Positions 1-9,083 are shown, counted from the stretch's first letter. The stretch: 64,000 nt of DNA from Sphingomonas sp. 35-24ZXX (GCF_000786215.1 NZ_JROG01000003.1:682001-746000), one strand, 5' to 3'. Translations and numbers: made by a program. The notes: generated by a model not told the origin, from the letters alone.

Positions 1-9
1 ACGGCTCAG

Positions 10-414
10 TCAGCTCCCGAAGAAGCGCCGCTTGATATCCTCGGCCAGCCGCGCGGGACGCAGCGTTTCGGCATCGAGACAGCACCAGCTCGACTTGACC
101 TCGGCGAGCACATCCTCGCCGCGCCGGATGATCGTCTCATAGAATGCACGCGCGCCGTGGACCTTCTCCAGCACCACGGTGGCAATTACCTGGTCGTCGA
201 GAAACGCCGGCTTGCGATAGGTGATCTCGTGCTTGAGCGCGACCCACAGATGCTCGGCCACGGCCTGCGGCGGGGCGATGTTCTGCCAGTGCGCGACCAC
301 CGCATCCTGCACCCATTTGAGATAATGGGCGTTGTTCACATGGCCCATGAAATCGATCTCCGACGCATCGACGGAAATGGGGTGATCGTGGCTTATGGCG
401 GTCGGGTTGGTCAT
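10..414 (-). CDS. Acyl-CoA thioesterase, 4-hydroxybenzoyl-CoA thioesterase (hotdog) family
   Basis: This is a 134-residue single-domain hotdog thioesterase that should hydrolyse short acyl- or aryl-CoA (or acyl-ACP) thioesters in the cytoplasm. The signature DFMGHVNNAHYLKW near residue 22 matches the YbgC/4HBT active-site region, with the Asp and the His-Val-Asn-Asn stretch. The length fits the family. The reading frame is open further upstream to 510, but the family match begins at MTNPTAISHDH, so I place the start at 414. The gene runs the same way as the TonB receptor gene, whose stop is about 100 bp upstream of this start. The substrate cannot be read from sequence. Confidence 0.85.
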   Translation of the reverse strand: MTNPTAISHDHPISVDASEIDFMGHVNNAHYLKWVQDAVVAHWQNIAPPQAVAEHLWVALKHEITYRKPAFLDDQVIATVVLEKVHGARAFYETIIRRGEDVLAEVKSSWCCLDAETLRPARLAEDIKRRFFGS

Positions 415-513
415 CGCATTCCAATGTAGCGGGAAGCAGCAGTTTACGGAAGCGGAAATGCCGCAGGCCATCACTGGCCCGCGGCATTTCGGTAGCCGCA
501 GGTGGGGCAAGCC

Positions 514-2877
514 TCAGAATGCGTAGCGCGCGATCACCTGGAACACCGGCCCGGCTTCCTCGGCCTCGAGCTCGTATTCATCGAAGCTGCGGTCGACCTG
601 ATCCTCGACGGTCGTAAACTTGTTGAACACTTCACGCTTCTTGCCGTTGAGCAGGTTGGACCCGACAGCGCGGATCGTCAGGCTGTTGCCGAAACGCTTT
701 TCGATGAAGACCTCGAGATCAGCACCATAGCTGGTGGTCACTTCTTCGCCGATCACGCGGCCGAAGGCGTTGCCCTGCTTGCGGTAGGTGGCGCCAAAGG
801 CCATTCCGATCGATTTGATGTCCTGGATCGCACCGAAATTGTAGACATATTTCGACTGGTCGTTGAAGCGACGATTGCCGAAAATATCGGTGATTTCGCT
901 GTCGAGATACGACACGTTGCCGAAGATTCCGGTATCGGGCAGGCCGATGAAGCCCAGATCGGTCGAAAGGTCGAACTCGACCCCATAGACCTTGCCGTCG
1001 CCGACATTCTGCGGCTGGAACACGAAAGTTCCTGCCCCCTCGGAACCTACCACGCCGGTGTTGGTGAGTTCGATCAGGTTCTTCACATCGCGGTAGAAGA
1101 AGTTGATCCCGACGATACCGCCACGGCCGATGCGGCGTTCATAGCCCACGTCAAAGCCCCAGGCGGTCTCGGGGTCGAGGCCGGGGTTGCCCAGCAGATC
1201 GTTGTCGCCCAGTTCCGCTTCCAGCAGCGCCGGCGAGAGGAAGTTGAACTCCGGCCGGCGGTTGGTGCGGGCAACCGACCCAATGATGCGGTCGCGATCG
1301 GTGATGTCATACTTGAACGTCGCCGAGGGCAGCAACTTCGAATAATCGTTACCCAGCGCGCCCACGCCCGCGACCGTGGCATCAACGATCGTCAGGTCGG
1401 TGGTCTCGTAGCGCAGGCCCGCTTCCCACGAAAAGCCGCCGTTGCGACCCTCGACCAGAGCAAAACCATCGATGCGGCGCTCCTCGATCGCATTGATGCT
1501 GCCGGGTGTCGCAGCAGGCGCGGCAAACGTCGTGTTCAGCTCGGTCGGGTTGCGCTCGAACTGGTTCCAGTTCCGGGCCGCTGCGACGTTGAAGCGGTTC
1601 CGCACGGTCAGGATCGCCGTGTCGCGGTCCTTGTCCTGATAATAGCCACCGACCACCAGCTTGACTTCATCGGTCAGGTCCACCGCGTGCTCAAGCTTGA
1701 CGGTGAACTCGCTGTCGCTGACATCCAGCGTCGTGAAATCGCCGGTGAAACGGGGCGTCGCCCGGTCGAAGTCGACCTCGAATTCCGTCTCGCGCTGCTT
1801 GTCGTCGAAATTGGCATAGCCCACCCGCAGCGAGGTCTTGCCGGCGGACCAGACCTGCGACAGCTTGGCGTCGATGGTGTAGTTTTCCTGGTCGATCTCG
1901 TTCACATTGGCGTTGTCAGTCAGCAGATTGCCGCTGGCAGCACCGTTGCGGACCGGACCGTTGATCGCGGTGGGGCTGTTGTATTCGTAGCTGCGCTCGT
2001 CCTCGGTGCGATCGGTGCGCACATAGAATCCGCGGATCTGGAAGTTGGTGTCGCCGGCGTCGATCTCGTAGGTCGCGTTGACCGAATAGTCCTTGCCGTC
2101 GCGCGTGTCGGTCTGATCCTCGCGATTGTCGAAATCCTGCGTCGCGAAGCCGGGGTTGTTCTCGGGCGAATCGCTGTAGCGCAGGCTCGACTTGAGCTTG
2201 GGATTGTGACGGCCCTGGAAGTTGCCGCCAATCAGCAGTCGGCCCGGGCCAACCTTTCCACCGAACACTGCGCCGAAGCTGGGCTCGAATTCCTCGTCGT
2301 CATAATACAGCGCGCCGCCGCGGACATAGCCGCCGTCAAGCTGGTAGCCGTCGCGCAGCACGATGTTGAGCGATCCTGCCACCGCGTCACCGGTGCGGCG
2401 TGCAGAGTTGGAGCGGACGATCTCGACCCGCGAGATGAGTTCGGCAGGAATGCGGTCGAGAAAGAACGAACGGTCGGCCTGGCCGCCGGGAACGCGCTCA
2501 CCGTTGATCAGGATCTGGGTATAGCCGGGCGGCAGGCCGCGCAGGCGCGGACCGTCGCTTTCGATCACATCCGACAGGAACGTCACCGACGGGACGCGCT
2601 TGAGCGCATCGCCGGCGGTCAGCGGCTCGAAGCGCTGAAAATACTCGGTGCCATATTCCAGCACCGGCTCTGCGCCATCGATACGGTTGCGATAGCCGAT
2701 CTGGCCCTGCACCACAATGTCCTGCGAGGTGACGATGGCCTGGTCGCCTTCGGGCCGCTGCTGATCGTCGGCAACAGCATCCTGTGCGGTTGCGAGACCT
2801 GGCAGCATCGCCAGCCCGGCGATACCGGTCAGCATCACGCCGCGCGCGCGCAGGCCAAAGCCCTGAAATTTCGTCAT
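514..2877 (-). CDS. TonB-dependent outer-membrane receptor
   Basis: This 787-residue outer-membrane receptor should import a ligand using TonB energy. It has a signal peptide (hydrophobic segment ending ATAQD near residue 32). A plug domain follows (DALKRVPSV, then RLRGLPPGYTQILINGERVPG), and the C-terminal half is a 22-strand-type barrel ending in the terminal aromatic motif VIARYAF. No FecR-type signalling domain is visible before the plug. I chose ATG 2877 because it precedes the signal peptide and has a G-rich ribosome site just upstream. The longer frame to 2958 lacks support. It is divergent from the phytase gene at 3070. Pairing of TonB receptors with beta-propeller phytases is known in sphingomonads, so phytate or a breakdown product is a reasonable but unproven ligand. 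Confidence 0.9.
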   Translation of the reverse strand: MTKFQGFGLRARGVMLTGIAGLAMLPGLATAQDAVADDQQRPEGDQAIVTSQDIVVQGQIGYRNRIDGAEPVLEYGTEYFQRFEPLTAGDALKRVPSVTFLSDVIESDGPRLRGLPPGYTQILINGERVPGGQADRSFFLDRIPAELISRVEIVRSNSARRTGDAVAGSLNIVLRDGYQLDGGYVRGGALYYDDEEFEPSFGAVFGGKVGPGRLLIGGNFQGRHNPKLKSSLRYSDSPENNPGFATQDFDNREDQTDTRDGKDYSVNATYEIDAGDTNFQIRGFYVRTDRTEDERSYEYNSPTAINGPVRNGAASGNLLTDNANVNEIDQENYTIDAKLSQVWSAGKTSLRVGYANFDDKQRETEFEVDFDRATPRFTGDFTTLDVSDSEFTVKLEHAVDLTDEVKLVVGGYYQDKDRDTAILTVRNRFNVAAARNWNQFERNPTELNTTFAAPAATPGSINAIEERRIDGFALVEGRNGGFSWEAGLRYETTDLTIVDATVAGVGALGNDYSKLLPSATFKYDITDRDRIIGSVARTNRRPEFNFLSPALLEAELGDNDLLGNPGLDPETAWGFDVGYERRIGRGGIVGINFFYRDVKNLIELTNTGVVGSEGAGTFVFQPQNVGDGKVYGVEFDLSTDLGFIGLPDTGIFGNVSYLDSEITDIFGNRRFNDQSKYVYNFGAIQDIKSIGMAFGATYRKQGNAFGRVIGEEVTTSYGADLEVFIEKRFGNSLTIRAVGSNLLNGKKREVFNKFTTVEDQVDRSFDEYELEAEEAGPVFQVIARYAF

Positions 2878-2993
2878 GTGGTAAACCCCCCGAATCAATA
2901 AGCGGCAAGCCCGCTGTCGCAGCGCCGCTAACAGGGGTCGGCGACGGATGGATGACACGCGTATTTCGGTTTTGCGTCAGTTTGTGCGCGAAA

Positions 2994-3014
2994 CTGTCAT
3001 GAACGCGCCACATC
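2994..3014 (+). promoter_or_regulatory. Possible Pho-box half-site between TonB receptor and phytase
   Basis: The segment begins with CTGTCAT, an exact match to the PhoB half-site, followed by four bases and then a poorer second half (GCGCCAC). It lies about 60 bp upstream of the phytase start, in the 192-bp divergent intergenic region. PhoB control of a phosphate-scavenging gene would make sense, but one good half-site can arise by chance. Confidence 0.25.
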
Positions 3015-3069
3015 GGCGTGGCAGCGGCGAGCCACTCTTTTAACCGTTCCCCGAAAGGATCCGTTTGCG

Positions 3070-4149
3070 ATGATCGTCCATTCCCGCACCGCCGTCTTGA
3101 GCGCCAGCCTGCTTGCCCTGACCCTGGCAGGATGCGCACCAAAGGAGGTGCCGCTGGCTACGCGCATGGCCAATGCCCTGCCCGCGACCGATGTTGCGGC
3201 GACCATGGAAACGGTGCCGGTCGGGACCGCCAATGCCGATGCGGCGGATGATCCGGCGATCTGGCGCAACCCGGCCAACCCGGCAGCCAGCCTGATCGTC
3301 GGCACCGACAAGAAGGCCGGCCTGTATGTCTATGGCATGGACGGCAAGGTACGCGGATCGTCGCTGACCGGGCGCTACAACAATGTCACCCTGTTCGAGG
3401 GCGAACATGGCATCGTCGTCATCGCCAGCGACCGCACCGATCCCGTCAATTCCAAGCTCGCGCTGTTCCTGCTCGATCCCGCGACCGGCGCGCTGTCGGC
3501 GCTGGCCAGCGTGCCGAGCGGCCCCGGCGAAGGCTATGGCGTGTGTGTCACCGGCGCCCCGCGCATCGCGATGGTGGGCGCGGCCGACGCGATGACCGCT
3601 TATGCCGCGATCAAGGACGGCACCGTTCGCCAGATCACGATCAGCCACAAGCAGGGCAAGGTCGAACACTCCATGGGTGCCAGCTGGAAGCTTGCTACCC
3701 AGATCGAAGGCTGCGTGATCGACCCCGCCACCGGCATGCTGTTCATCGGCGAAGAGGATGTCGGCATCTGGAAGATCGACGTTGCAAAGCCCGGATCCGC
3801 ACCGGTGCTGTTCGCTGCCGCCGATGGCAAGCAATTGGTCGCCGACGTTGAAGGCCTGGCGCTGGCGACCCGGACCAGCGGCAGCAGCCTGCTCGTCGCC
3901 TCCAGCCAGGGCGACAATGCCTATGCGGTGTTCGATACTGCCACGGGCAAGCTGCTCGGTCGCTTCCGCATCAATGGCGGCGCGATCGATGGCACATCGG
4001 AAACCGACGGCATTGAACTTGCGACCGGCGACTACGGCCCCGGTTTCGAGCAGGGCGTGTTCATCGCGCAGGACGGCGACAATGGCGGCGGCACGCAGAA
4101 CTTCAAGCTGGTGAGCTGGGCGGCAATCCAGGCCGCCCTGGGGCTCTGA
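3070..4149 (+). CDS. Beta-propeller phytase (3-phytase), lipoprotein
   Basis: This 359-residue calcium-dependent beta-propeller phytase releases phosphate from inositol hexakisphosphate. The N-terminus is a lipoprotein signal with lipobox LAGC (Cys near residue 18), so the enzyme should be anchored in the outer membrane or periplasm. Family signatures include DDPAIWRNPANPAASLIVGT near residue 58, the tyrosine- and asparagine-rich RYNNV strand, and the terminal blade ETDGIELATGDYGPGF with FIAQDGDN, which hold calcium-binding acidic residues. ATG 3070 directly begins the signal peptide and has AAAGG upstream. It is divergent from the TonB receptor gene, giving a likely phytate utilisation pair. 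Confidence 0.92.
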   Translation: MIVHSRTAVLSASLLALTLAGCAPKEVPLATRMANALPATDVAATMETVPVGTANADAADDPAIWRNPANPAASLIVGTDKKAGLYVYGMDGKVRGSSLTGRYNNVTLFEGEHGIVVIASDRTDPVNSKLALFLLDPATGALSALASVPSGPGEGYGVCVTGAPRIAMVGAADAMTAYAAIKDGTVRQITISHKQGKVEHSMGASWKLATQIEGCVIDPATGMLFIGEEDVGIWKIDVAKPGSAPVLFAAADGKQLVADVEGLALATRTSGSSLLVASSQGDNAYAVFDTATGKLLGRFRINGGAIDGTSETDGIELATGDYGPGFEQGVFIAQDGDNGGGTQNFKLVSWAAIQAALGL

Positions 4150-4157
4150 CCGGCGCC

Positions 4158-4616
4158 TCAGCCCCGACCGCGATAACCCGGCACCTCCTGCGGCGGCAAC
4201 CACAGCCCCGCAGGCGGTTCGCCCGACTGCCAGAACACGTCGATCGGAATGCCGCCGCGCGGATACCAGTATCCGCCGATGCGCAACCAGTGCGGCTGCA
4301 TCTCAGCAAACAGCCGCTCGCCGATACCGACCGTGCAGTCCTCGTGGAACGCCTGATGGTTGCGGAAGCTGCCCAGAAACAGCTTGAGCGACTTCGATTC
4401 GACCATGACCGCGTGCGGAGCATAATCGATGACCAGATGTGCGAAATCGGGCTGGCCGGTGACCGGGCACAGCGAGGTGAATTCGGGAACGGCAAAGCGC
4501 ACCAGATAGGGCTTGCCGGGGCGAGGATTGGGCACATAGTCCAGCGCGGCCTCTTCAGGCGAGGTCGGCAGGGGGCTGTCTTTGCCCAGAAAGCGTGTTT
4601 GGGGTTGATCGGACAT
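4158..4616 (-). CDS. queF: NADPH-dependent 7-cyano-7-deazaguanine reductase QueF
   Basis: QueF reduces preQ0 to preQ1 in queuosine biosynthesis in the cytoplasm. This is the short unimodular form of 152 residues. The nucleophilic cysteine lies in [14 protein letters not shown] near residue 48, the QueF motif [15 protein letters not shown] follows, and FHED supplies the conserved His, Glu and Asp. ATG 4616 is preferred over ATG 4625 because a GAGG sits at proper distance before it. It converges on the phytase gene with only 8 bp between the stops. No other queuosine genes are in the window. Confidence 0.95.
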   Translation of the reverse strand: MSDQPQTRFLGKDSPLPTSPEEAALDYVPNPRPGKPYLVRFAVPEFTSLCPVTGQPDFAHLVIDYAPHAVMVESKSLKLFLGSFRNHQAFHEDCTVGIGERLFAEMQPHWLRIGGYWYPRGGIPIDVFWQSGEPPAGLWLPPQEVPGYRGRG

Positions 4617-4770
4617 GCGCCTCATCTAATGCGGCACACGGCTGATGTCATCTCCCGCCCTGCATTCAGCACCGATTAAGCGCAAAAGCCGCGTGGACTC
4701 CGGGCGATTTCGGGCAGATGGCAGCCGATTGGGAACAGACCGCAGCAGCGGACAGGTGATTTTGGGGACG

Positions 4771-6300
4771 ATGGGGAAGACTTTCGGCATGACCGCCAAG
4801 CGCGACAGACACGGCCCGGCACCACGGCCGTTGCGGGCCATGCTCGTGACGCTGGCCGTGATCGGCGCATGGACATCCGCGCCGCTCGCCGTTGCGCAGG
4901 ACAACAGCCCCGGCAGCTTCACCCTGCCGCCTGGCCCGCAGCAGGAAACCACCCCGCCGTCGGACGTGCAGGGGCCGGTGGATGCCGAATCCTCTCCGCC
5001 GCGGCGGACCGATCAACCCGCGCAGACCGCGCCGCGGCCGCCAGTTGCGACGATCGCCCCCACCCCGGTGCCCCGGCAGGCAACGCAGCGTCCCCGCGCC
5101 GCGCCACAGCCGCGCGTCGCGACGCCGCGGCCCGCGCCGCAGGTCGTCCGCCCGCAACCGGCACCGCCGGCTACTACCCAGCCCAGCGTCACCACGCCTG
5201 ATCCCGCGCTGCAGCCGCCGGTGGCCGCGCCCGATGTGCCGCTCGCCGCACCTTTGCCAGCACCTGAATTGCCCAGCCCGCCGCCGTCCGAGACCGTGCC
5301 CGAAACGGACGCCGAACCGGCCGATGTCGAAGACCAGGGTTCGCTGTGGTGGTGGGCCGCCGCCGGTGCGATCGCGCTGATCAGCCTGATCGTGATGGCA
5401 CTGCGTCAACGGCGCCCGAAGCCCGCCGCCGTGCCAGCCAAGGCGGCCGCCGCTGCGGCGCCGACCGCGACGGTGCCGACGCCGCCCTTGCGCGCCCAGC
5501 GCCCGGCCCCGGCCCCGCCGCCCTCTCCTTCAAGTTTGGTCCAGGCGTTCCAGCCAAGGCCGCAGCCCGCGCGCGACCTGCCGCCCGCCGCTGCGCCTCC
5601 CCCTCCTCCGCCGCCACCACCGGCGCCTCGGCAGCAACCGCCGGCATCGACTGCCGATCTGGACGCGCAATCGCAGGCGCTGGCGAGCGGGATCCTGCCC
5701 GACACCGCGCTCGCAGCCGGCCCCGCCAGCACCTCCGCGCCGGTCAGCACGCCCAAGGGCAAGCCGGTTGCCCATGATTTCGGCCAGCCGGAGCAACCGG
5801 CCGATTTGCCGCGCCTGCTGCTCGACTTCACCACCCTGGGGGTCGATGTCACCCTGGTGAACGCGGTGGCGCGCTATCATCTGGGCATCACCAACATGGC
5901 CGACATCGCGCTCAGCGGTCTGGCGCTGCACGGCGCGATCGTCCAGGCGCGGCGCGGCATGCCGCCGACGGTCGATCCGCTGCGCGGCGATTCGCTGCTG
6001 CCGCATCTGCAAAAGATCGCCGATATCGAACCCGGCGGCACGCAAAGGTGCGAAGGCCAGATCCGCCTGCCGCTCAATCAGATCGAACCGATCGAGATGC
6101 AGGGCCGGCTGCTGTTCGTGCCTGTGGTGCATATCTGGATCGGCTATGACGGCCCCGATGGCACGCGCTATGCGATCACCCAGTCGTTCGTGCTGGGCGA
6201 GGAGAGCAGCCCGCCGGGTACTCGCGTGGGCCCGCTGCGGCTCGACCTTGGCCCGCGCCGGTTCACTGCGATCGGCCAGCGCCCCCTCCAGCCGGCCTGA
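4771..6300 (+). CDS. Proline-rich single-pass membrane protein of unknown function
   Basis: I do not recognise this 509-residue protein. It has an N-terminal signal-like segment (LRAMLVTLAVIGAW, ending near AVAQ), then about 140 residues dominated by Pro, Ala and Gln. One transmembrane helix follows at LWWWAAAGAIALISLIVMAL with an RQRR stop-transfer, then a second Pro/Ala-rich linker with a long proline run. The last 180 residues are a folded, beta-rich-looking domain (LPRLLLDFTTLGVDVTLVNA to the end). The positive-inside rule puts this domain in the cytoplasm. Starts at 4771 and 4789 are both possible; GGGG before 4771 favours the first. It is a standalone gene after queF. Confidence 0.75.
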   Translation: MGKTFGMTAKRDRHGPAPRPLRAMLVTLAVIGAWTSAPLAVAQDNSPGSFTLPPGPQQETTPPSDVQGPVDAESSPPRRTDQPAQTAPRPPVATIAPTPVPRQATQRPRAAPQPRVATPRPAPQVVRPQPAPPATTQPSVTTPDPALQPPVAAPDVPLAAPLPAPELPSPPPSETVPETDAEPADVEDQGSLWWWAAAGAIALISLIVMALRQRRPKPAAVPAKAAAAAAPTATVPTPPLRAQRPAPAPPPSPSSLVQAFQPRPQPARDLPPAAAPPPPPPPPPAPRQQPPASTADLDAQSQALASGILPDTALAAGPASTSAPVSTPKGKPVAHDFGQPEQPADLPRLLLDFTTLGVDVTLVNAVARYHLGITNMADIALSGLALHGAIVQARRGMPPTVDPLRGDSLLPHLQKIADIEPGGTQRCEGQIRLPLNQIEPIEMQGRLLFVPVVHIWIGYDGPDGTRYAITQSFVLGEESSPPGTRVGPLRLDLGPRRFTAIGQRPLQPA

Positions 6301-6405
6301 CGCGACAAATCAATCAGTTGGCGGCTTGCCAAGCGCCTGCCTGACGTGCCAATCAGCTCACCGTATACGAAATGTCGCGTTTCGAACCGAGAGGGTCCGT
6401 CCATC

Positions 6406-7923
6406 ATGCGTAGCTGGTTTGCTTCTTCCGCCCTTGCCCTGTCGCTGTGCCTCGCCGCAGCCCCCCTCGCCGCGCAGGACGGCGCAAAGGCACCCGAAAA
6501 GGCCGCTCCCGCCAAGGCCGAGCCTATGGTGTCGGTCACCAGGCACAGCGGCACCTTTGGCGGCCAGCGGATCAACTACACCGCGACCGCCAGCGACACG
6601 TTCCTGAAGGACGACAAGGGCAACCCGCGTGCCCGCATCTTCTCGGTCAGCTATATCAAGGACGCGCCCGAGGCGAACCGCCCGGTGACGTTCCTGTTCA
6701 ACGGCGGCCCCGGCTCCGGCTCGCTCTGGCTGCACATGGGCGCCTTCGGCCCCAAGCGCGTCGCCATCCCCAATGACGGCCGCGACGACGGCGCGCCGCC
6801 GTACCGGATCGTCGAGAACCCCGACAGCCTGCTCGATGTCACCGATATCGTGTTCATCGACCCCGTCGGCACCGCGTTCTCGACCGCGATGGGGGATACC
6901 GACCCCAAGGAATTCTGGGGCGTCACCAAGGATGCCAAGTCGATCGCAGAGTTCATCCGCATCTGGCTGTCGCAGAACAACCGCTGGAATGCCCCCAAAT
7001 ATCTGGGCGGCGAAAGCTATGGCACCACCCGCACCGCCGCTGTCGTCAACGAGCTCGAGGGCACCTACAACGATGTCGCGTTCAACGGCCTGCTGCTGAT
7101 CTCGACCATCCTCGATTTCGGCGCGCAGGCCGAGGTTTCGGGCAACGAGATGCCCTATGTGCTGATGGTCCCCAGCATGGCGGTGACCGCGCTCTATCAC
7201 GGCAAGACGACGCCTGCGGCCTCCGGTGCCGGTCCTGCTGCGCTCGCCGCCGAGGCCAAGGCGTTCGCGATCAACGAATATCTGCCCGCGCTGATGAAGG
7301 GGACCGCCTTGGTCGGCGAGGAGCGCGCGGCGATCCGCGCCAAGCTCGCGCGCTACACGGGCCTTACCGAACAGTATCTGGAAAGCGCTGACCTGCGCGT
7401 GATCCCGGGCCGATTCTACAAGGAGCTGCTGCGCGATCGCGGGCTGGTCGTCGGACGGCTGGATGCGCGCTACACCGGCAAGGATTACGACAATGCCGGC
7501 GAAACCCCCGACAACGACCCCAGCTTCTACGGCATCGACGGCAGCTATACCGCCGCGTTCAACGCCTATGTCCGCCAGGAACTGAAGTTCAGCCCCGAGC
7601 GGCAATATGTCACCATCGGCGGCGTGCGCGACTGGGATTGGGACCTGCCAGGCAACGGCGGCGAAAACCGCTATTACAAGAACGTTGCGCCCTATATCGG
7701 CAAGGCATTGCGCGAGAACAGCGGCCTGCGCGTTCTCGTCGCGCAGGGCTGGTACGACTTTGCCACGCCCTTTTTCGGCGCGGAATTCTCGCTCACCCGT
7801 ACCGGCATCCCGACCGACCGCGTTGAATACACCAGCTATGACGCCGGCCACATGATGTATGTAAACGAGACCGACCTTACAAAGCTGTCGCGCGACATTC
7901 GCGGGTTCATCGGTCGCCGTTGA
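6406..7923 (+). CDS. Secreted S10-family serine carboxypeptidase-like peptidase
   Basis: This 505-residue exported peptidase has a clear signal peptide (MRSWFASSALALSLCLAAAPLAAQ). The S10 features are present: the oxyanion region FNGGPGSGSLWLHMG, the nucleophile motif GGESYGTTR, the catalytic Asp in GWYDFATPFFGAE and the His in YDAGHMMYV near the C-terminus. The family cleaves C-terminal residues or small peptides at acid pH, and bacterial members are common in sphingomonads and xanthomonads. ATG 6406 starts the signal peptide and follows GAGGG. The longer frame to 6346 is unlikely. Natural substrate is unknown. Confidence 0.9.
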   Translation: MRSWFASSALALSLCLAAAPLAAQDGAKAPEKAAPAKAEPMVSVTRHSGTFGGQRINYTATASDTFLKDDKGNPRARIFSVSYIKDAPEANRPVTFLFNGGPGSGSLWLHMGAFGPKRVAIPNDGRDDGAPPYRIVENPDSLLDVTDIVFIDPVGTAFSTAMGDTDPKEFWGVTKDAKSIAEFIRIWLSQNNRWNAPKYLGGESYGTTRTAAVVNELEGTYNDVAFNGLLLISTILDFGAQAEVSGNEMPYVLMVPSMAVTALYHGKTTPAASGAGPAALAAEAKAFAINEYLPALMKGTALVGEERAAIRAKLARYTGLTEQYLESADLRVIPGRFYKELLRDRGLVVGRLDARYTGKDYDNAGETPDNDPSFYGIDGSYTAAFNAYVRQELKFSPERQYVTIGGVRDWDWDLPGNGGENRYYKNVAPYIGKALRENSGLRVLVAQGWYDFATPFFGAEFSLTRTGIPTDRVEYTSYDAGHMMYVNETDLTKLSRDIRGFIGRR

Positions 7924-7956
7924 GACGAACGGAGTTGCTGACGGGCTTTTTCGTCT
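7923..7956 (+). terminator. Weak stem-loop after S10 peptidase
   Basis: AGACGAA at 7923-7929 pairs with TTCGTCT at 7950-7956 around a 20-base loop that contains a short T run. It directly follows the peptidase stop codon, so a terminator role is plausible, but the stem is short and the loop long. Confidence 0.3.
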
Positions 7957-7979
7957 TATCATTGAAATGATTCGACGGC

Positions 7980-9083
7980 ATGATCATGGCCATGATCAAG
8001 ACTGTTTCTGCGGCACTTATAGTGTCCTTCGTACCTGTGGCTTCCACTCAACCGATCATTGCGGTGAGTACACCGGCGCCGGTGGCTGAGCGATCGCTGA
8101 TCGCCTGGGAACCCGGGGAGGTCCGCTGCGGGGCAACCGTCGTCTCGCCGGCCTTTCTGGAACGGCCGATGGCGACATTGGCCTGGGTCAGCCAGCCCCA
8201 GGCCGGCCCTGTCACCTACAGGTTCGTCATCGAACCCGATGGCCGCACGAGCAACATCCGCAAGGCCGCGAAGGACGCGCGCGCGATGGGCGGAGACGAC
8301 ATCGCACCCTCGCTTGCCGCAAGCCGCTTTGCGGCGGGCAAAGGGCATTTCGACTGCACGATTGCTTATGCCCCCCGCCAGACAGGCCTCGACTCCGCGC
8401 CGCTGGCGGACCTCGCCGCCTATTCGGTGAACGCGATATCGGGCCCCTTGCCGAAAAACGCATGGGACAGGATGTACGCCCAGAGCGACTGCCGCGACGA
8501 GCGCGCGCTCGGGCTCAAGAACCGGGTCTTCCCGAACTTCCGCGACATCGCCGGGACGCCGGGAGTGCGCAACTGGTCGATGGTGGGCTTCGACATCGCA
8601 GACGATGGCGTGACCACCAACGTCAAGACCCTCGCCGGTACCGCCGACCCCGCGCTGGACGCGGCGAGCCGGACCGCAGTGGAGCAGACCCGCTATTACA
8701 AGGGTGGTCGCACGGGCTGTCGCTACCCTTATTGGCGCGCGCCCGCCACCCTCGCCGCCCCGTCTGCGCCGGATGAGGAAGCCTTCCGCCCTGCCGGGTC
8801 CACCTGCCCGGAAAAGGTCGAATGGACTGTGCCGCCGAGCCTGCGCTTTCCCGAAACCTATCGTCGCCGCGCGATCGAGGGCTGGGCCGTCGTCAGCTAT
8901 GATGTTGCGCCATGGGGCGAGGTATCGAACGTCAAGGTGCTCGCCAGCCAGCCAACCGAGGACTTCGGCAACCAGTCGATCACCGTGGTACGCGGCGGCA
9001 AGGTCGCGGCCACTCAAGGGTTTGTCGGGTGCGTGGATCTGGTCAGGTTCGAGATGGGCCCGGACGCGAGCGACCAGAGCTGA
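7980..9083 (+). CDS. Exported protein with repeated TonB C-terminal-like modules
   Basis: This 367-residue protein starts with a short hydrophobic leader (MIKTVSAALIVSFVPVAS) and then shows three segments with the TonB-C pattern of a beta strand with a D-G or W-G turn and a following helix: YRFVIEPDGRTSNI near residue 80, VGFDIADDGVTTNVKTLAG near residue 203, and VSYDVAPWGEVSNVKVLAS near residue 307. Paired cysteines flank the modules. Unlike a real TonB it has no proline-rich periplasm-spanning region and no cytoplasmic anchor that I can see. Three in-frame ATGs (7980, 7986, 7992) lie in an 18-bp palindrome. The product is probably periplasmic; its role is unknown. Confidence 0.75.
   Translation: MIMAMIKTVSAALIVSFVPVASTQPIIAVSTPAPVAERSLIAWEPGEVRCGATVVSPAFLERPMATLAWVSQPQAGPVTYRFVIEPDGRTSNIRKAAKDARAMGGDDIAPSLAASRFAAGKGHFDCTIAYAPRQTGLDSAPLADLAAYSVNAISGPLPKNAWDRMYAQSDCRDERALGLKNRVFPNFRDIAGTPGVRNWSMVGFDIADDGVTTNVKTLAGTADPALDAASRTAVEQTRYYKGGRTGCRYPYWRAPATLAAPSAPDEEAFRPAGSTCPEKVEWTVPPSLRFPETYRRRAIEGWAVVSYDVAPWGEVSNVKVLASQPTEDFGNQSITVVRGGKVAATQGFVGCVDLVRFEMGPDASDQS
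7981..7998. repeat. Perfect 18-bp palindrome over the start codons
   Basis: TGATCATGGCCATGATCA reads identically on both strands and covers the three possible ATG starts of the TonB-C-like gene. It could be an operator or an RNA hairpin that hides the start, or simply a codon coincidence (Met-Ile-Met-Ala-Met-Ile). Confidence 0.6.

Noticed and set aside
502-2901. Open frame of 799 codons on the plus strand across the TonB receptor gene
   Set aside because: It is the antisense shadow of the receptor. The protein text has no family pattern, while the minus-strand frame has signal peptide, plug and barrel.
3040-4203. 387-codon minus-strand frame over the phytase gene
   Set aside because: Antisense shadow; the plus-strand phytase has a lipobox and full beta-propeller signatures.
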